A stretch of DNA of 64,000 nt from NCBI GenBank assembly GCA_963699835.1, contig CAVOVJ010000013.1, forward strand, positions 1 to 64,000, in the 5' to 3' direction. The notes under the pieces were generated by a model. It saw only the letters and a program-made list of their open reading frames with translations, was not told where the DNA came from and ran no database searches. The translations under genes and the position numbers were made by a program. Positions 24,142 to 33,872 of this stretch are shown one piece after another (the stretch's first letter is position 1; each line of letters opens with the position of its first letter). The DNA is from BM003 sp963699835 (GTDB taxonomy: Bacteria > Pseudomonadota > Gammaproteobacteria > Steroidobacterales > BM003).

Positions 24142-27100
24142 TTGAGTAATTCCAAACCAACAACGCTCGACCTGTTTGCTGCAGCAAGCAACCAGCGCCT
24201 CGAAGCGGAGTGGCCTTCGCCCGACCGATTCCCTCTGAACCAGGACGCCGCCAGAGTCGAAGACACCATTCTTGCCGACCTTCGCTCGTCCAGTAGCCCG
24301 CTGATCGTGACTGGCTTCGCGACGCTGGACCGCCTCATAGACTTCGTCGCGAATGCGGATCAGTGCGAGCAGATTCGCGTCGTGTTCGGCTCAGAACCTT
24401 TCGCTTCTCGACAGGACACTTTCTCAATCAAAGAACTGGACCTCCCTCACGAGATGAAGGAATACTGGCTAGAACGCGGTATTTCGATACTGCTGAGCGC
24501 CAAACTCCTAGTCTGCATTGAGCGCTTGAAAGCCAATACGCTACAGACGCGATACGTCGCGCGCTCCACCTGGCGGCTGCATGCGAAGATGTATGTGGGC
24601 GACAACGCCGCAACGATTGGCTCCAGCAATTTCACCGATCCCGGACTGCGAAATCAGCTAGAAGCCAATGTCCGATTTCGGCGTAACGACGACGCCAGGA
24701 AGCCGGCGCAAAAGGAAGAGCACCTGCGCTATCTGGAGACTGCTCAAGTTGCCCAGCAATTCTGGAAACTCGGCGCCGATTACAACGCGCAGCTAATTGA
24801 GCTTCTCGAACAGCTGCTGCGACTCGTCCCCTGGCAAGAGGCCGTGGCCCGTGCCAGCGCCGAGCTGCTCGAAGCAGAGTGGGCGCAACGGTATTTGAGA
24901 GGCGAGTATCTGCCCGGGGACGCAGCACTTTGGCCGTCCCAACGGCAAGGAATCGCTCAGGCCCTATTCATCTTGAAAGAGCGCGGCAGTGTCCTGATCG
25001 CGGACGCGACAGGCTCAGGAAAGACAAGGACTGGTGTCCACCTGATTGGAGCCAAAGTTCACGAGATCATCGCCTCCAATCGTCTGCGCCGCGGAAAAGC
25101 GCTCCTGATCTCGCCACCATCGGTCGCAGCCGAATGGATTTCAGAAAGCGCGATCGCGAGCGTTCCTTTGGACGTCTTCTCTCACGGCATGCTGAGTCGG
25201 GCCAAGGGCGATTCGCACGACAGCGTGTTGAGCAACCTGCGCCGTGCGCAAATCCTGTGTGTCGATGAAGGTCACAACTTCCTGAATTTTAATTCGAATC
25301 GTACGCAGCAACTCTTGCGCAATATGGCGGACCACGTCGCTTTGTTCACCGCGACGCCCATCAATCGCAGCGCTTTGGACCTACTTCGAATCGCCGATAT
25401 GCTCGGTGCTGACAACCTCGACGACGACACGGTAAAGGCGTTTGACCGGATGTTGGGAGCCCGATCGATATCGCGCACGCTTTCCGAAGACGAGATCGCC
25501 GAGTTGCGACGCGAGATCGCGAAATTCACGGTCCGACGCACCAAGCGAGTGCTGAATCAGCTCATTGACAAAGACCCGGCCGCTTATACAGATGCCAAAG
25601 GTCGGCGATGCCGCTTCCCCAAGCATAAGGCAGAGACGTATGGCTTGAACGAGTCCGCCGATGATCGAGGGAAAGCCGAGCAAATTCGCGCCTTGTCGTC
25701 GCAGCTAAAGGGTGTTCTCTATTTCCAGAAAGATATTATCTTGCCCAAGGCACTCGCCCGGCGCGGCCTGACAGAGGAAAAGTTCCTGCAGGGCCGCCTT
25801 CGGGGCGCCAACCGCCTGTCACAGTATTCCGTCATGTCCGCCCTGCGTTCATCGCGCGCTGCGCTCTTCGAGCATCTGATTGGTACTGCGGAGGCAGCAA
25901 AAAAGTCGAACCTTGAAGGCTTCCAGAAATCGGCCAAGACGGGGAATGTCATCAACCGGTTAGCCAAGGCTGCGGGCAAGCTGCCGAAGTCCCATCTATC
26001 AATTGACTTGCCAGAGTGGTTGAGCGACGAAAAAGCCCACGAGGAAGCGTGTCGGAGTGACGTTGCCATTTACCGCAGCATCTTGGAGCTTACGTCGTCT
26101 GTCTCCGCGAAACGCGAACACGCGAAAGTCCAACTTGTTGCGAAGCTATCCAAGAAGTACCCGTACATCTTGGCCTTTGACAGCCGCCCGATCACGCTTG
26201 CCTACATCAGGATGCTGCTCGACAAACTGGAGCCGGGTCCGCGGATCATGGTGGCCACAGGTGATACCCAGTCAGATCGCAGCGACTTACTTAAGGCCTT
26301 CTCCCCAAAGAGCGACGACGCGACGCCCACAATCGGGCTTTGCTCCGATAGCGTCGCGGAAGGCGTCAACCTGCAACGTGCCAAGGCTATTGTGCATCTA
26401 GACATGCCAAGTGTTGTCAGAATTGCAGAGCAGCGCTCGGGCCGCATCGACCGACTTGATAGTCCCCACAAAACGATTTACGCCTGGTGGCCTGAGGACG
26501 CGGCCGAATTCGCCTTGCGTTCGGATGAGCGGTTCATCGAGCGCTACGAGACCGTCGACAACCTGCTTGGCTCCAACATGCCCTTGCCTGAGTCAATCCG
26601 CGGGCGGAAAGGCATCCACACGGCGCGAGACGCCATTCAAGAATTCGAGTCAACGGCGGACAGCTGGGACGGAATAGAGGACGCCTTTTCGCCGGTTCGA
26701 GCGCTGGTTAGCGGAGAGACAGCGTTGATTCCCGAACAAACGTACCTCGACTATGTCGGTGTGAGGGCTCGCGTGACGTCCCGGGTGAGCCTGGTCTCCG
26801 CAACGCGGCCGTGGGCGTTCTTTTGCACCACCGATGCCTCCAAAGTGCCGCGTTGGATCTTCCTCAAGGACCTTAAATCGGATCCGGAGACCGATCTCCG
26901 AACCATAAGCGAGTTGCTGAGAACACGCCTTGGTCCTGACGTAGAGAACCTTCATGAGATTTCGCGAGACGCCGAGCGCGTCCTGGGTGACTTCTTGGAC
27001 CGCTTGACATTGGTTGAGCGCCGCCTGTTGTCACGGCGGAAGCTCCGGGCACTCGACGAAATGGAAGTCGTACTTGATGCTTACCTCGAATCTGCGGCGG

Positions 27101-27411
27101 AACGCAAAGATCAGGACGAAATCGATGTTCTCGCCGCGCTGACCGCGATTCTCAGAGAACCAGGCGCAAAGATACAGCCCGATTGGGAGGAATTGGCCGC
27201 CCGTTGGCTCGATCTGATCCGTCCCATCTGGTACCAGAAGCTTCAAGAAAGCAGAAGACGTAAGCCACTTCTATTGAGGGATATCCGCAACGACCTGATC
27301 GCCTCGGAGGAACTGCTCTTGCCGAAGGTCATCTCTGAGTTCACAAAGACCTTTCCTGCCCAGCGCCCCGCAGATGAGCGGATCGTGGCCTGTATTGTGG
27401 GCGTCGCTTGA
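24142..27411 (+). CDS. Phospholipase-D-like nuclease fused to SF2/SNF2 helicase
   Basis: The protein has 1089 residues from TTG. Residues 1-210 form a PLD-family domain with one HKD motif, HAKMYVGD near 146, followed by GSSNFTDPG; one motif implies a dimer. Residues 270-800 form an SF2/SNF2-type motor: Walker A ATGSGKTRTG near 290, DEGH near 374, TATP near 402, SVAEGVNLQ and EQRSGRIDRLD near 765. The C-terminal 300 residues are charged and helical with no family I recognise. Such PLD-helicase fusions occur in phage-defence loci and are thought to track and cut DNA. Coupling to AbiEi/AbiEii suggests joint action. Confidence 0.82.
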   Translation: MSNSKPTTLDLFAAASNQRLEAEWPSPDRFPLNQDAARVEDTILADLRSSSSPLIVTGFATLDRLIDFVANADQCEQIRVVFGSEPFASRQDTFSIKELDLPHEMKEYWLERGISILLSAKLLVCIERLKANTLQTRYVARSTWRLHAKMYVGDNAATIGSSNFTDPGLRNQLEANVRFRRNDDARKPAQKEEHLRYLETAQVAQQFWKLGADYNAQLIELLEQLLRLVPWQEAVARASAELLEAEWAQRYLRGEYLPGDAALWPSQRQGIAQALFILKERGSVLIADATGSGKTRTGVHLIGAKVHEIIASNRLRRGKALLISPPSVAAEWISESAIASVPLDVFSHGMLSRAKGDSHDSVLSNLRRAQILCVDEGHNFLNFNSNRTQQLLRNMADHVALFTATPINRSALDLLRIADMLGADNLDDDTVKAFDRMLGARSISRTLSEDEIAELRREIAKFTVRRTKRVLNQLIDKDPAAYTDAKGRRCRFPKHKAETYGLNESADDRGKAEQIRALSSQLKGVLYFQKDIILPKALARRGLTEEKFLQGRLRGANRLSQYSVMSALRSSRAALFEHLIGTAEAAKKSNLEGFQKSAKTGNVINRLAKAAGKLPKSHLSIDLPEWLSDEKAHEEACRSDVAIYRSILELTSSVSAKREHAKVQLVAKLSKKYPYILAFDSRPITLAYIRMLLDKLEPGPRIMVATGDTQSDRSDLLKAFSPKSDDATPTIGLCSDSVAEGVNLQRAKAIVHLDMPSVVRIAEQRSGRIDRLDSPHKTIYAWWPEDAAEFALRSDERFIERYETVDNLLGSNMPLPESIRGRKGIHTARDAIQEFESTADSWDGIEDAFSPVRALVSGETALIPEQTYLDYVGVRARVTSRVSLVSATRPWAFFCTTDASKVPRWIFLKDLKSDPETDLRTISELLRTRLGPDVENLHEISRDAERVLGDFLDRLTLVERRLLSRRKLRALDEMEVVLDAYLESAAERKDQDEIDVLAALTAILREPGAKIQPDWEELAARWLDLIRPIWYQKLQESRRRKPLLLRDIRNDLIASEELLLPKVISEFTKTFPAQRPADERIVACIVGVA

Positions 27412-27797
27412 TATCTCGCCATATTGATTTCCTACGATAGCCCGCACTGGAGTTCCCAGCGTTTTCTAGCCACCTGACCGCTGGGAAAATACAGGGACAT
27501 TTCCCAACTTGCCTGGACCGGATTAAGGGGGATAGATCAATCATCGCCTCGGAAACAGTGCCTGATACACGGAAATAGGTATATGCAATGAGAGGCGTTG
27601 ATTGCCTGGCTAATGGTCAATTTGGCCAGATCTGTTCAGCATCTAAAGAAATGCTCACAGTGGCCGCAGGAGTTGGGGGGGTCCGGACTAGAAAGCGAGA
27701 TTTCTCGAACATAATACCTACCATAAGGGTCGGAAAAAAGTGACTAAATTGGCCGAAGCGTCAGAGGATTTGATTATCGGCCGCAGAGAGACTTCTC
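27412..27797. other. Intergenic region with a hairpin, no gene seen
   Basis: About 385 bases between convergent genes. The inverted repeat TTCCCAGCG (27453-27461) / CGCTGGGAA (27479-27487) could end the helicase transcript, but it lacks a long T run. No reading frame of note. Confidence 0.45.
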
Positions 27798-29098
27798 TCA
27801 AGCAATCACCTGAAGCAGCAGGTTGGCAACATGCTCGTTGGTCACGTCACCGTGATCCAGAATGTGCTTCCTGCCATCGAAGTTGAGGATTCTGCTGTCC
27901 TTTGAATGCGTAAGATTGAGCACTATCCAAAATCACGTCGAAAGTGGCTTCTGGAGTCTTCTGGGCGCCATTGCGTCCGATGCCGCCGAAGCGATCCGTC
28001 GCATCACCGAGGCCCGCCATTCCACCCGCTGCATCTTCCCGATGGATACGGGAAGCGAGCGGATACGCGCTCCCCACCGCTTTATCATTCTCGGAGAAAC
28101 TGACGGCGATTCGACGTTTGACGCTTCCCTGATCGATGACCGGCCGAAAAAAGCCGTCCCGGCCATTTTCGAAGTTCCTGGCGAAGCCATGGTGGGAAAA
28201 CGCCGCCTGCAGCAAGGTGACGGTATCGATCAGTTTCAGACCCTCGTCAGCATGGGCCTTCGCGATCGCCGACACCAGACGCCCGCCGAAGCTGTGCCCA
28301 ACCACGTCGATGGAGAGGTTGGGATTCGCTTCGTGCACTCTACGGACCAGGTCCGCGCCACCCTTCATGCCGACGGTGCCGGCGCGCTTCTTCATCGTGA
28401 AGTAGGTCGCCGTGTTCAGGAATCGGGCAGCCCCCTTGCGTATGCCACTGAAAAAGTCGCCAAGGCCAGCCGCACCACCGACGAACTCCTCTTCTTCGTC
28501 TGGCAACTCGACATCCGAAAGCGCCTCCAGGAGTTCGCTGCCAGTCTGTTCGTCATCGATCTCAAAATCGTCGGTCAGTTCGCCCTGCTCCGTTGCATCG
28601 TTCAGCAATTTGCGGATGATCGTAACGAATTCGTTCTGTTGTGCCTCTGAGTCCTCCATGGTCGGGATTAGTTCCCTGGCCCTATTGCCCAGTAGCTCGG
28701 CATCTTCGCGAGCCGAAAATTCGACGATGTTTTCAATCTCCACGAGCAGCGGCTTGTCCGGGTTGGTGTCGACGGAAGCTTCCCCGCTCGGCTTGAGCGC
28801 GTCGGGCGTGAATTTCTTCGAAGGCCAAAAGATCCCTACCACCCCTATCTTCTGGTCATTCAGCTTGCCGTAGTTTCGCCCTTCCAGCAGGGAATCGGCA
28901 TTGCCGAAAAGCGTCGTGATGCAGCCTCTCGGCTTCTTCTATGTTGTTGTTCCAGCCATGTGCGACAAACACGGCCTTGTCCCAGGCCTCCTCTTTGATG
29001 CGCTTGAGCAGGGAACTGACTTCCTCCTCGTCGTGAATCGTTCCGTCCTTTTTGAACTGAACCCGTTGGTAGGGAAATCTTCCGATATGATCACTCAT
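27798..29098 (-). pseudogene. Alpha/beta-hydrolase-fold protein, frame broken twice
   Basis: A start at 29098 (MSDHIGRFPYQRVQFKKDGT) leads through VFVAHGWNNNIEEAERLHHD to a frame change near 28912. The next frame continues LFGNADSLLEGRNYGKLND and holds DVVGHSFGGRLVSAIAKAHA, the nucleophile elbow GHSFG of an alpha/beta hydrolase. A second change near 27900 is needed to reach a natural-looking end (RILNFDGRKHILDHGDVTNE) with stop at 27798. Restored, it would have about 430 residues. AHGWNN at the N-terminus is the oxyanion-hole strand of lipase-like members. It is 36 bases downstream of the subtilase gene, same strand. The breaks may be real or assembly errors. Confidence 0.6.
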
Positions 29099-29134
29099 GG
29101 TATCTGTTCTCCATCGCACGACTGGCTTCGGTTG

Positions 29135-30830
29135 CTAGACCGACTGGATCGCCCGCATCAGATCGAGCAGCCCGGCGCCCTGGAAGTAGCGTTCCCGGCC
29201 AAGATCGGTACAAGTGTTCAGGAAAATTTCCTTCACCCGTTCCGGCTGGCCGATGAACTCCCGACGTATAGAGAGGAAAGCGGCGATGGCCCCGCTCACG
29301 TGCGGTGCCGCCATGCTGGTCCCGCTGTCTTCGCGGTAATGACAGACGTCAACTCCCGCTTCAGTGGCAGCATCCTGCCCCTTTCTGCCCGCGGCGCAGG
29401 AGATGATCCCTTCCCCCGGAGCGACGAGGTCGGGTTTTGAGCGCCCGTCGCCGGTTGGACCCTTGGACGAGAAATAGGAGACGCCGTAGGTATGAGGATG
29501 CTCCCGGTGGGTGGATCCGACGGTGATGGCTAGAGCGGCGTTTCCGGGGTCGTTGATACTGAGCGGCAGGCCGGACCGAAAAACCGCGCCGTTAATCAGG
29601 CGCAACTTTCCGTAGCCGGTGTTTCCCGCCGCGGTCACGACCGGCAGGCCACCCCGGACGATGCGGTCAACCTCGTTGCAGAGTGGACTTTGTCCGCAGC
29701 CGAACCAGTCCGCCTTGAACTCGTACCCGACGCTCAGATTGACGCCATGGATCAACGGCCAGCGGGACGAAGCGTTCAGCTTATCGACGTATCCAAGTGC
29801 GGCGATGATGTTGCTTTCCTTGCCCTTCCCGTTCTTATCGAGGACTTTCAGGCTCAGGATCTTGCACCGGGGTGCGACACCGCTAATATCCCAAACCTCG
29901 CCCGTTTCATGTTTCGTCGCCCCATTCGAATCGCGACGTCGGAACACGGCTGTCGCATTCTCCGGAGGATCATCAGTGGGCGAGCCTTTGCGAGGGCGTT
30001 TCGCCTTGAAGGATCCCGCGATGATTCCGGCGACGTGGGTGCCATGACCGTTGTCGTCAGAGGGCAACTCGCCGGGTGAGAATGGCGTGGCGGGCCTCGC
30101 GGTGAAATCCATATGCCGCAAGGGATCTGCGACTCGCAGGTTCCGATGGAAATCGAAGTGGATGTGGCGATCCGTCGACGCCGGAGTCCAATACGGCCCA
30201 GCAAATGCCTTCTCCTCTGGCCCCAAACGAGATCTGGGAGGCATCGGCCTTGATCGTGCGTACCGATTCCCACATCTGCCCTTCGACTTCCGAGTCGAGC
30301 CACAGTTTGTAAATCGGTCGAAAGCGTCTGACGTTTACACCAGACGGCGGGTCTGACTCGGAGCGTTTTTCAGACGCCTCTTTGGCCTTTTCCTCGATCA
30401 GTCTGGCCAGGTGGCGAATCTGGTCGCTGTCGAGGCGTGCGAAAATGTGTTGATAGGCATACTCACTCTTATACTCGTCCAGCCCGTTGAACTCTCCTTC
30501 ACCGACATCACGGGGGCAGTCCTCCACCGTGTTCCTGACCAGGGTCTTGGCGTCATCCCTGGCTGACTCGAGCGCCCGCCAGCTCTCCCGAGAGGCGGCG
30601 TACATGATGTTGAGATCGATTATGATGTCGAGCAGTTCACTCGCCCGTCTTCCTCCATCCTTCGTCGGTTTCCCATCTGATCGTTCTACTCGCTGCCGCT
30701 CCGCTTCCTCCAGTCGCTGCATCTCCTCCAACAAAGGAATTGCGATAATCGTCTCATCGAGGTTTTTCCGAAAGTCAGCTTGTGCTTCGTCAGAATTCTC
30801 GTCTCGAGGTCGGTCCGGTTCGTCAGCCAT
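29135..30830 (-). pseudogene. Subtilisin-family (S8) serine peptidase with N-terminal extension, one frameshift
   Basis: The upstream frame starts at 30830 (MADEPDRPRDENSDEAQADF). It has a charged helical extension of about 190 residues and reaches the catalytic Asp in WAVLDSGVDG. A one-base change near 30172 moves to the second frame, which carries the catalytic His (NGHGTHVAGIIAG), the oxyanion Asn region (VVTAAGNTGYG) and the catalytic Ser (GTSMAAPHVSGAIAAFLS). It ends at 29135. All three catalytic residues exist, so the gene was recently functional or the shift is an error. No signal peptide is seen, so a cytosolic protease is likely. It pairs with the hydrolase gene downstream. Confidence 0.75.
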
Positions 30831-30989
30831 TTAAAGTCCACCCATGATGGTCTTTGCGAAACAGCCGTTTCGCTCACTGAATGAAATGGAGATCAAGTCC
30901 GACGAAAGTATAGTTCGAACATTTGTGTCGTGCATTTTGACCTGTTGGGTTTTACCTGTCCTTCCTAAAAATTCATCAGCGCCATCGAT
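30831..30989. other. Upstream region of the subtilase gene
   Basis: About 160 AT-rich bases between the subtilase start and a transposase remnant. It should hold the promoter of the subtilase-hydrolase pair, but I cannot pick out confident -35 and -10 boxes. Confidence 0.35.
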
Positions 30990-31427
30990 TTATGCCGCCA
31001 TTCGAACGTATTCGTGATGAAGTCCGCGCACACGTCGGAGTTCGACGACTTCGGCATACTCGGGTGACTGACGTGGACGGCCGTTTGGAGCGTCCTTATC
31101 CAGAGACAAGTGTGTTCTTGCCGAGTGATAGTAGTCAACGTAATCCGAAAGCACCTTTTTCAGGTGCCGGCGACCCAGAACGATCATGTGATCGAGGCAC
31201 TCGCGTCGGATAGATCCAATGACCCGCTCCGCATAAGGATTTTGCCAAGGAGAGCGGGGTGCGGTGGTCACGTCATCAATGCCAAGTGCCTCGACCTGCC
31301 GACGAAATGCCGTGCCGTAGATCGAATCGTTGTCGCGTAGGAGATATCGCGGTGTGTCATCCGTGCCGCATGCCTCGAGTAACTGCCGTTCGGTCCACTG
31401 GGCAGTTGGATTAGCCGTGACGTTAAA
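30990..31427 (-). pseudogene. Integrase-core (DDE) transposase, 5' end removed by the IS5 insertion
   Basis: The minus strand reads NPTAQWTERQLLEACGTDDT, then YLLRDNDSIYGTAFRRQVEA (second Asp), PWQNPYAERVIGSIRRECLD (Glu block) and DYYHSARTHLSLDKDAPNGR, ending RGLHHEYVRMAA. It is the C-terminal half of an rve-domain transposase, open in one frame with no start. The missing 5' half is cut exactly at the left end of the IS5 element. Its natural stop is intact, so the gene was probably whole before that insertion. Confidence 0.8.
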
Positions 31428-32528
31428 GGGTCTTGTTGCATGGCTAGATTTTGAGACAAGCGGGTTCGTTCGGTAGATTTTTCAGGTAACACAGTGACCG
31501 TCCGGCATTCCGAGCCGCGTCATTGTGTTCAGTATTGTGCAAGCGATTCGTACTTCCGTAACCTGTGTTTGCATGGTTCGGCTTCGAAGGCCATCTCCGA
31601 ATTCGTTTTTGAATCTGGACATAGCCGTCTCGACCAAGCTACGTTGGTTGTATCTCGATTCCTTCTGCCATTTACGCCGACCGACGCGTGCAATGTGGCG
31701 AATGTTCTTGTCACGCTGATCGTTGACAACGCCGTGGTCTTCTCCAAGACGCGCATTGCGTCCCGGCGGGATCACTATCTTGGTTTCAGAGTGGCTCTGG
31801 TGTAGAAGGTGATTATCTATCGCGTCGTACACTGATGCCCGATCATAGGCGCCATCGGCCATGACCGAGGCAAATTCCCGATTGACCGGCGCTAGCAATT
31901 GAGGGACCGGCGTTGAATCCCGGGTGTCGTGTGTCGTTACCTTTGCAGTGAGTATCTCAGCGGACTTTGCATCGACGACCAAGTGTAATTTGCGCCAGCT
32001 TCTTCGGTTTCGTTCGTCTTCAGGTGGTGCGGAGCCACGGTGCATGGTCAATCCCGTGCTATCGATCAAGATTTGGACTGGACCGGATGCAGCGACTGAT
32101 CCGACATTGCCCCGCGGCAGTCTTGCCGACCGACGAGACAGCGTCGAGTGGTCTGGGATTCCAATATTCAAATGCAACAGTTCGGCGATTGAGCGCAAAA
32201 AACCCTCTGTTTGCCGAAGCGCCAATCCGTAAACCAAACGAACCGTCAAAGCTGCCTCAATGGCCGCATCAGAATAGCGCTGCTGTCCACCTGGCTTTTT
32301 TCCAGCGGCAGAATGCCAATCTTGTAAACTGTCTTCTGCAAACCAAATGGTTAAATCGCCACGGCGGCGTAGACCCGTTTCATACTCGTTCCAGTTTCGG
32401 ACTCGATACTGCTTCCGGGTGTATTTGAGCTGGTGCCGCTGAGGATATTTTTGAGGCATTTCGGTCACCACGCTGAGCCAATGTCGCGCATAATAAGGCT
32501 TCGCAGCGGGAGCCATGCACCAAGGTCC
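31428..32528 (-). mobile_element. IS5-family insertion sequence, apparently complete
   Basis: Imperfect terminal inverted repeats bound it: GGGTCTTGTTGCATGGCT at 31428-31445 and, reversed, GGACCTTGGTGCATGGCT at 32511-32528 (15 of 18 match). One intact transposase gene lies between. It truncates a DDE transposase gene on its left and lies about 70 bases from tRNA-Pro on its right. I see no clear short target duplication. Confidence 0.75.
31482..32459 (-). CDS. IS5-family transposase
   Basis: ATG at 32459 gives 325 residues starting MPQKYPQRHQLKYTRKQYRV; an upstream ATG at 32516 would include the terminal repeat. Blocks typical of the IS5/IS1182-like DDE group are LTIWFAEDSLQDWHSAAGKK, ILIDSTGLTMH (first Asp), ASVMADGAYD (second Asp), and YNQRSLVETAMSRFKNEFGD (Glu). 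No frame breaks, so it could still transpose. It lies between recognisable inverted repeats. Confidence 0.9.
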   Translation of the reverse strand: MPQKYPQRHQLKYTRKQYRVRNWNEYETGLRRRGDLTIWFAEDSLQDWHSAAGKKPGGQQRYSDAAIEAALTVRLVYGLALRQTEGFLRSIAELLHLNIGIPDHSTLSRRSARLPRGNVGSVAASGPVQILIDSTGLTMHRGSAPPEDERNRRSWRKLHLVVDAKSAEILTAKVTTHDTRDSTPVPQLLAPVNREFASVMADGAYDRASVYDAIDNHLLHQSHSETKIVIPPGRNARLGEDHGVVNDQRDKNIRHIARVGRRKWQKESRYNQRSLVETAMSRFKNEFGDGLRSRTMQTQVTEVRIACTILNTMTRLGMPDGHCVT

Positions 32529-32598
32529 AACGCTGTGACAAATAATCAGTTTGAAACCAAAACAGGGGATGTCGTGGTTGCTAACTGATTGATTTAAC

Positions 32599-32675
32599 TG
32601 GTCGGGGTGAGAGGATTTGAACCTCCGGCCCCTGCCTCCCGAAGACAGTGCTCTACCAGGCTGAGCTACACCCCG
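32599..32675 (-). tRNA. tRNA-Pro (anticodon CGG)
   Basis: Read on the minus strand: acceptor CGGGGTG pairing with CACCCCG-type 3' arm, D-loop TAGCTCAGCCTGGTAGAGC, anticodon stem CTGTC/GGCAG with loop TTCGGGA (anticodon CGG), T-loop GGTTCAAATC, and encoded CCA at 32599-32601. Its 3' end faces the accessory block and IS5, the usual orientation for an island attachment site. Confidence 0.95.
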
Positions 32676-32687
32676 TTTGCCGGTGGG

Positions 32688-33656
32688 TCAATGACGGCGT
32701 GCGACCGCGAATCGTGCAAGTCCTTCCAGGGCATTTTTGAAGTCGGAGTCGGGAAGTTCCGCCAGTGCCCCAATCGCGGCCGCCGCCTCTTTCTCGGCAG
32801 ACCGCGCAGTGTACTCAAGCGCCCCGGTTGATTCAATGGCGCGCAGGATCGCGTCGATCTGGTCCAGCCCGCCCTGTTCGATGGCTTCACGGATCAGCCG
32901 GGCCTCGGCGGGCGAGCCGTTTTGCATCGCATGGATTAGCGGCAATGTGGGTTTGCCTTCAGCGAGGTCGTCACCGACGTTTTTGCCCAGTTCAGCTGAG
33001 CTTGAGCTGTAGTCCAGTGCATCGTCGACCAGCTGGAAAGCGGTCCCGAGGTGCCGTCCGTAATCGATCAGGGCCTGTTCGCCGCTGCCGTTGATCCCGC
33101 TCAGGATCGCCGCAACCTGGGCGCCGGCCTCGAACAGGCGCGCGGTTTTGCGGTAAATGACGTCGCGGTAGCATTGTTCCGTCGTGTCCGGATCCTGCAC
33201 ATTCATCAGTTGCAGGACTTCGCCTTCGGCGATGTTGTTGGTGGCGCCCGCCATCACGTCCATTACCCGCATGTCGCCAATGTCGACCATCATTTCGAAC
33301 GATCGCGAATAGAGGAAATCACCGACCAGGACGCTGGCCTGGTTGCCGAAAACTGTATTGACGGTGTCCCGGCCACGACGGCGGTCTGAGCCGTCCACGA
33401 CATCGTCATGCAGCAGGGTCGCGGTATGAATAAACTCGATGATCGCGGCCGCGTCATGGTGCTTGTCACCCTGGTAGCCACAGGCGCGCGCAGCGGTCAG
33501 CACCATCAGCGGCCGCAGGCGTTTGCCACCGCTGCCGACAATATAGTTGGAGACCTGGTTGACCAGGGCGATATCGCTGGACAGGCGGCGCTGGATCAGG
33601 CGATCGACAGCGGCCATCTCGTGACCCATCAGGTCACGTATCTCGTCGAGTTCCAT
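32688..33656 (-). CDS. ispB: Octaprenyl diphosphate synthase
   Basis: The protein has 322 residues, the normal length for long-chain all-trans prenyl diphosphate synthases. It has GGKRLRP (43-49), the first aspartate-rich motif LLHDDVVD (Asp84, 85, 88) and the second LVDDALDY (Asp211, 212, 215). The enzyme builds the isoprenoid tail of ubiquinone from FPP and IPP in the cytosol. It is divergent from rplU-rpmA, the standard arrangement in gammaproteobacteria, and lies 12 bases from tRNA-Pro. Confidence 0.95.
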   Translation of the reverse strand: MELDEIRDLMGHEMAAVDRLIQRRLSSDIALVNQVSNYIVGSGGKRLRPLMVLTAARACGYQGDKHHDAAAIIEFIHTATLLHDDVVDGSDRRRGRDTVNTVFGNQASVLVGDFLYSRSFEMMVDIGDMRVMDVMAGATNNIAEGEVLQLMNVQDPDTTEQCYRDVIYRKTARLFEAGAQVAAILSGINGSGEQALIDYGRHLGTAFQLVDDALDYSSSSAELGKNVGDDLAEGKPTLPLIHAMQNGSPAEARLIREAIEQGGLDQIDAILRAIESTGALEYTARSAEKEAAAAIGALAELPDSDFKNALEGLARFAVARRH

Positions 33657-33772
33657 AAGGTTTTTGTGTACTGAAGACGCCCGAATGCTACCGCGAAAGC
33701 CGCGCCGTCCGCCAGCCTGCTCCGGCTGCTGGCGGGGCTGGCCTGGGGCGTGGCAAGATCGCTCGCAAATGT

Positions 33773-33801
33773 TTGACCCGGGGTGGATAAGTCACTAAAA
33801 T
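33773..33801 (+). promoter_or_regulatory. Sigma-70 promoter of rplU-rpmA
   Basis: TTGACC, a 17-base spacer, then TAAAAT, ending 71 bases before the rplU start. Position and spacing fit a strong housekeeping promoter for the ribosomal-protein operon. Confidence 0.75.
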
Positions 33802-33872
33802 GCCCCGTTTTCCTGCGTCTGTCAGCCGCCACGCGCGGCGGATGCGGCGAATTCTCACGGAGAGCACTTGTG

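Noticed and set aside
27862..28650. Plus-strand open frame of 262 residues opposite the hydrolase
   Set aside because: The minus strand carries the GHSFGG nucleophile elbow and the hydrolase fold; the plus frame has no recognisable domain.
31494..32428. Several plus-strand frames inside the IS5 element
   Set aside because: Shadows of the intact minus-strand transposase.
32599..32675. Direct-repeat attachment site pairing with tRNA-Pro
   Set aside because: I searched the accessory block by eye for a second copy of the tRNA 3' end and found only 7-8 base chance matches.
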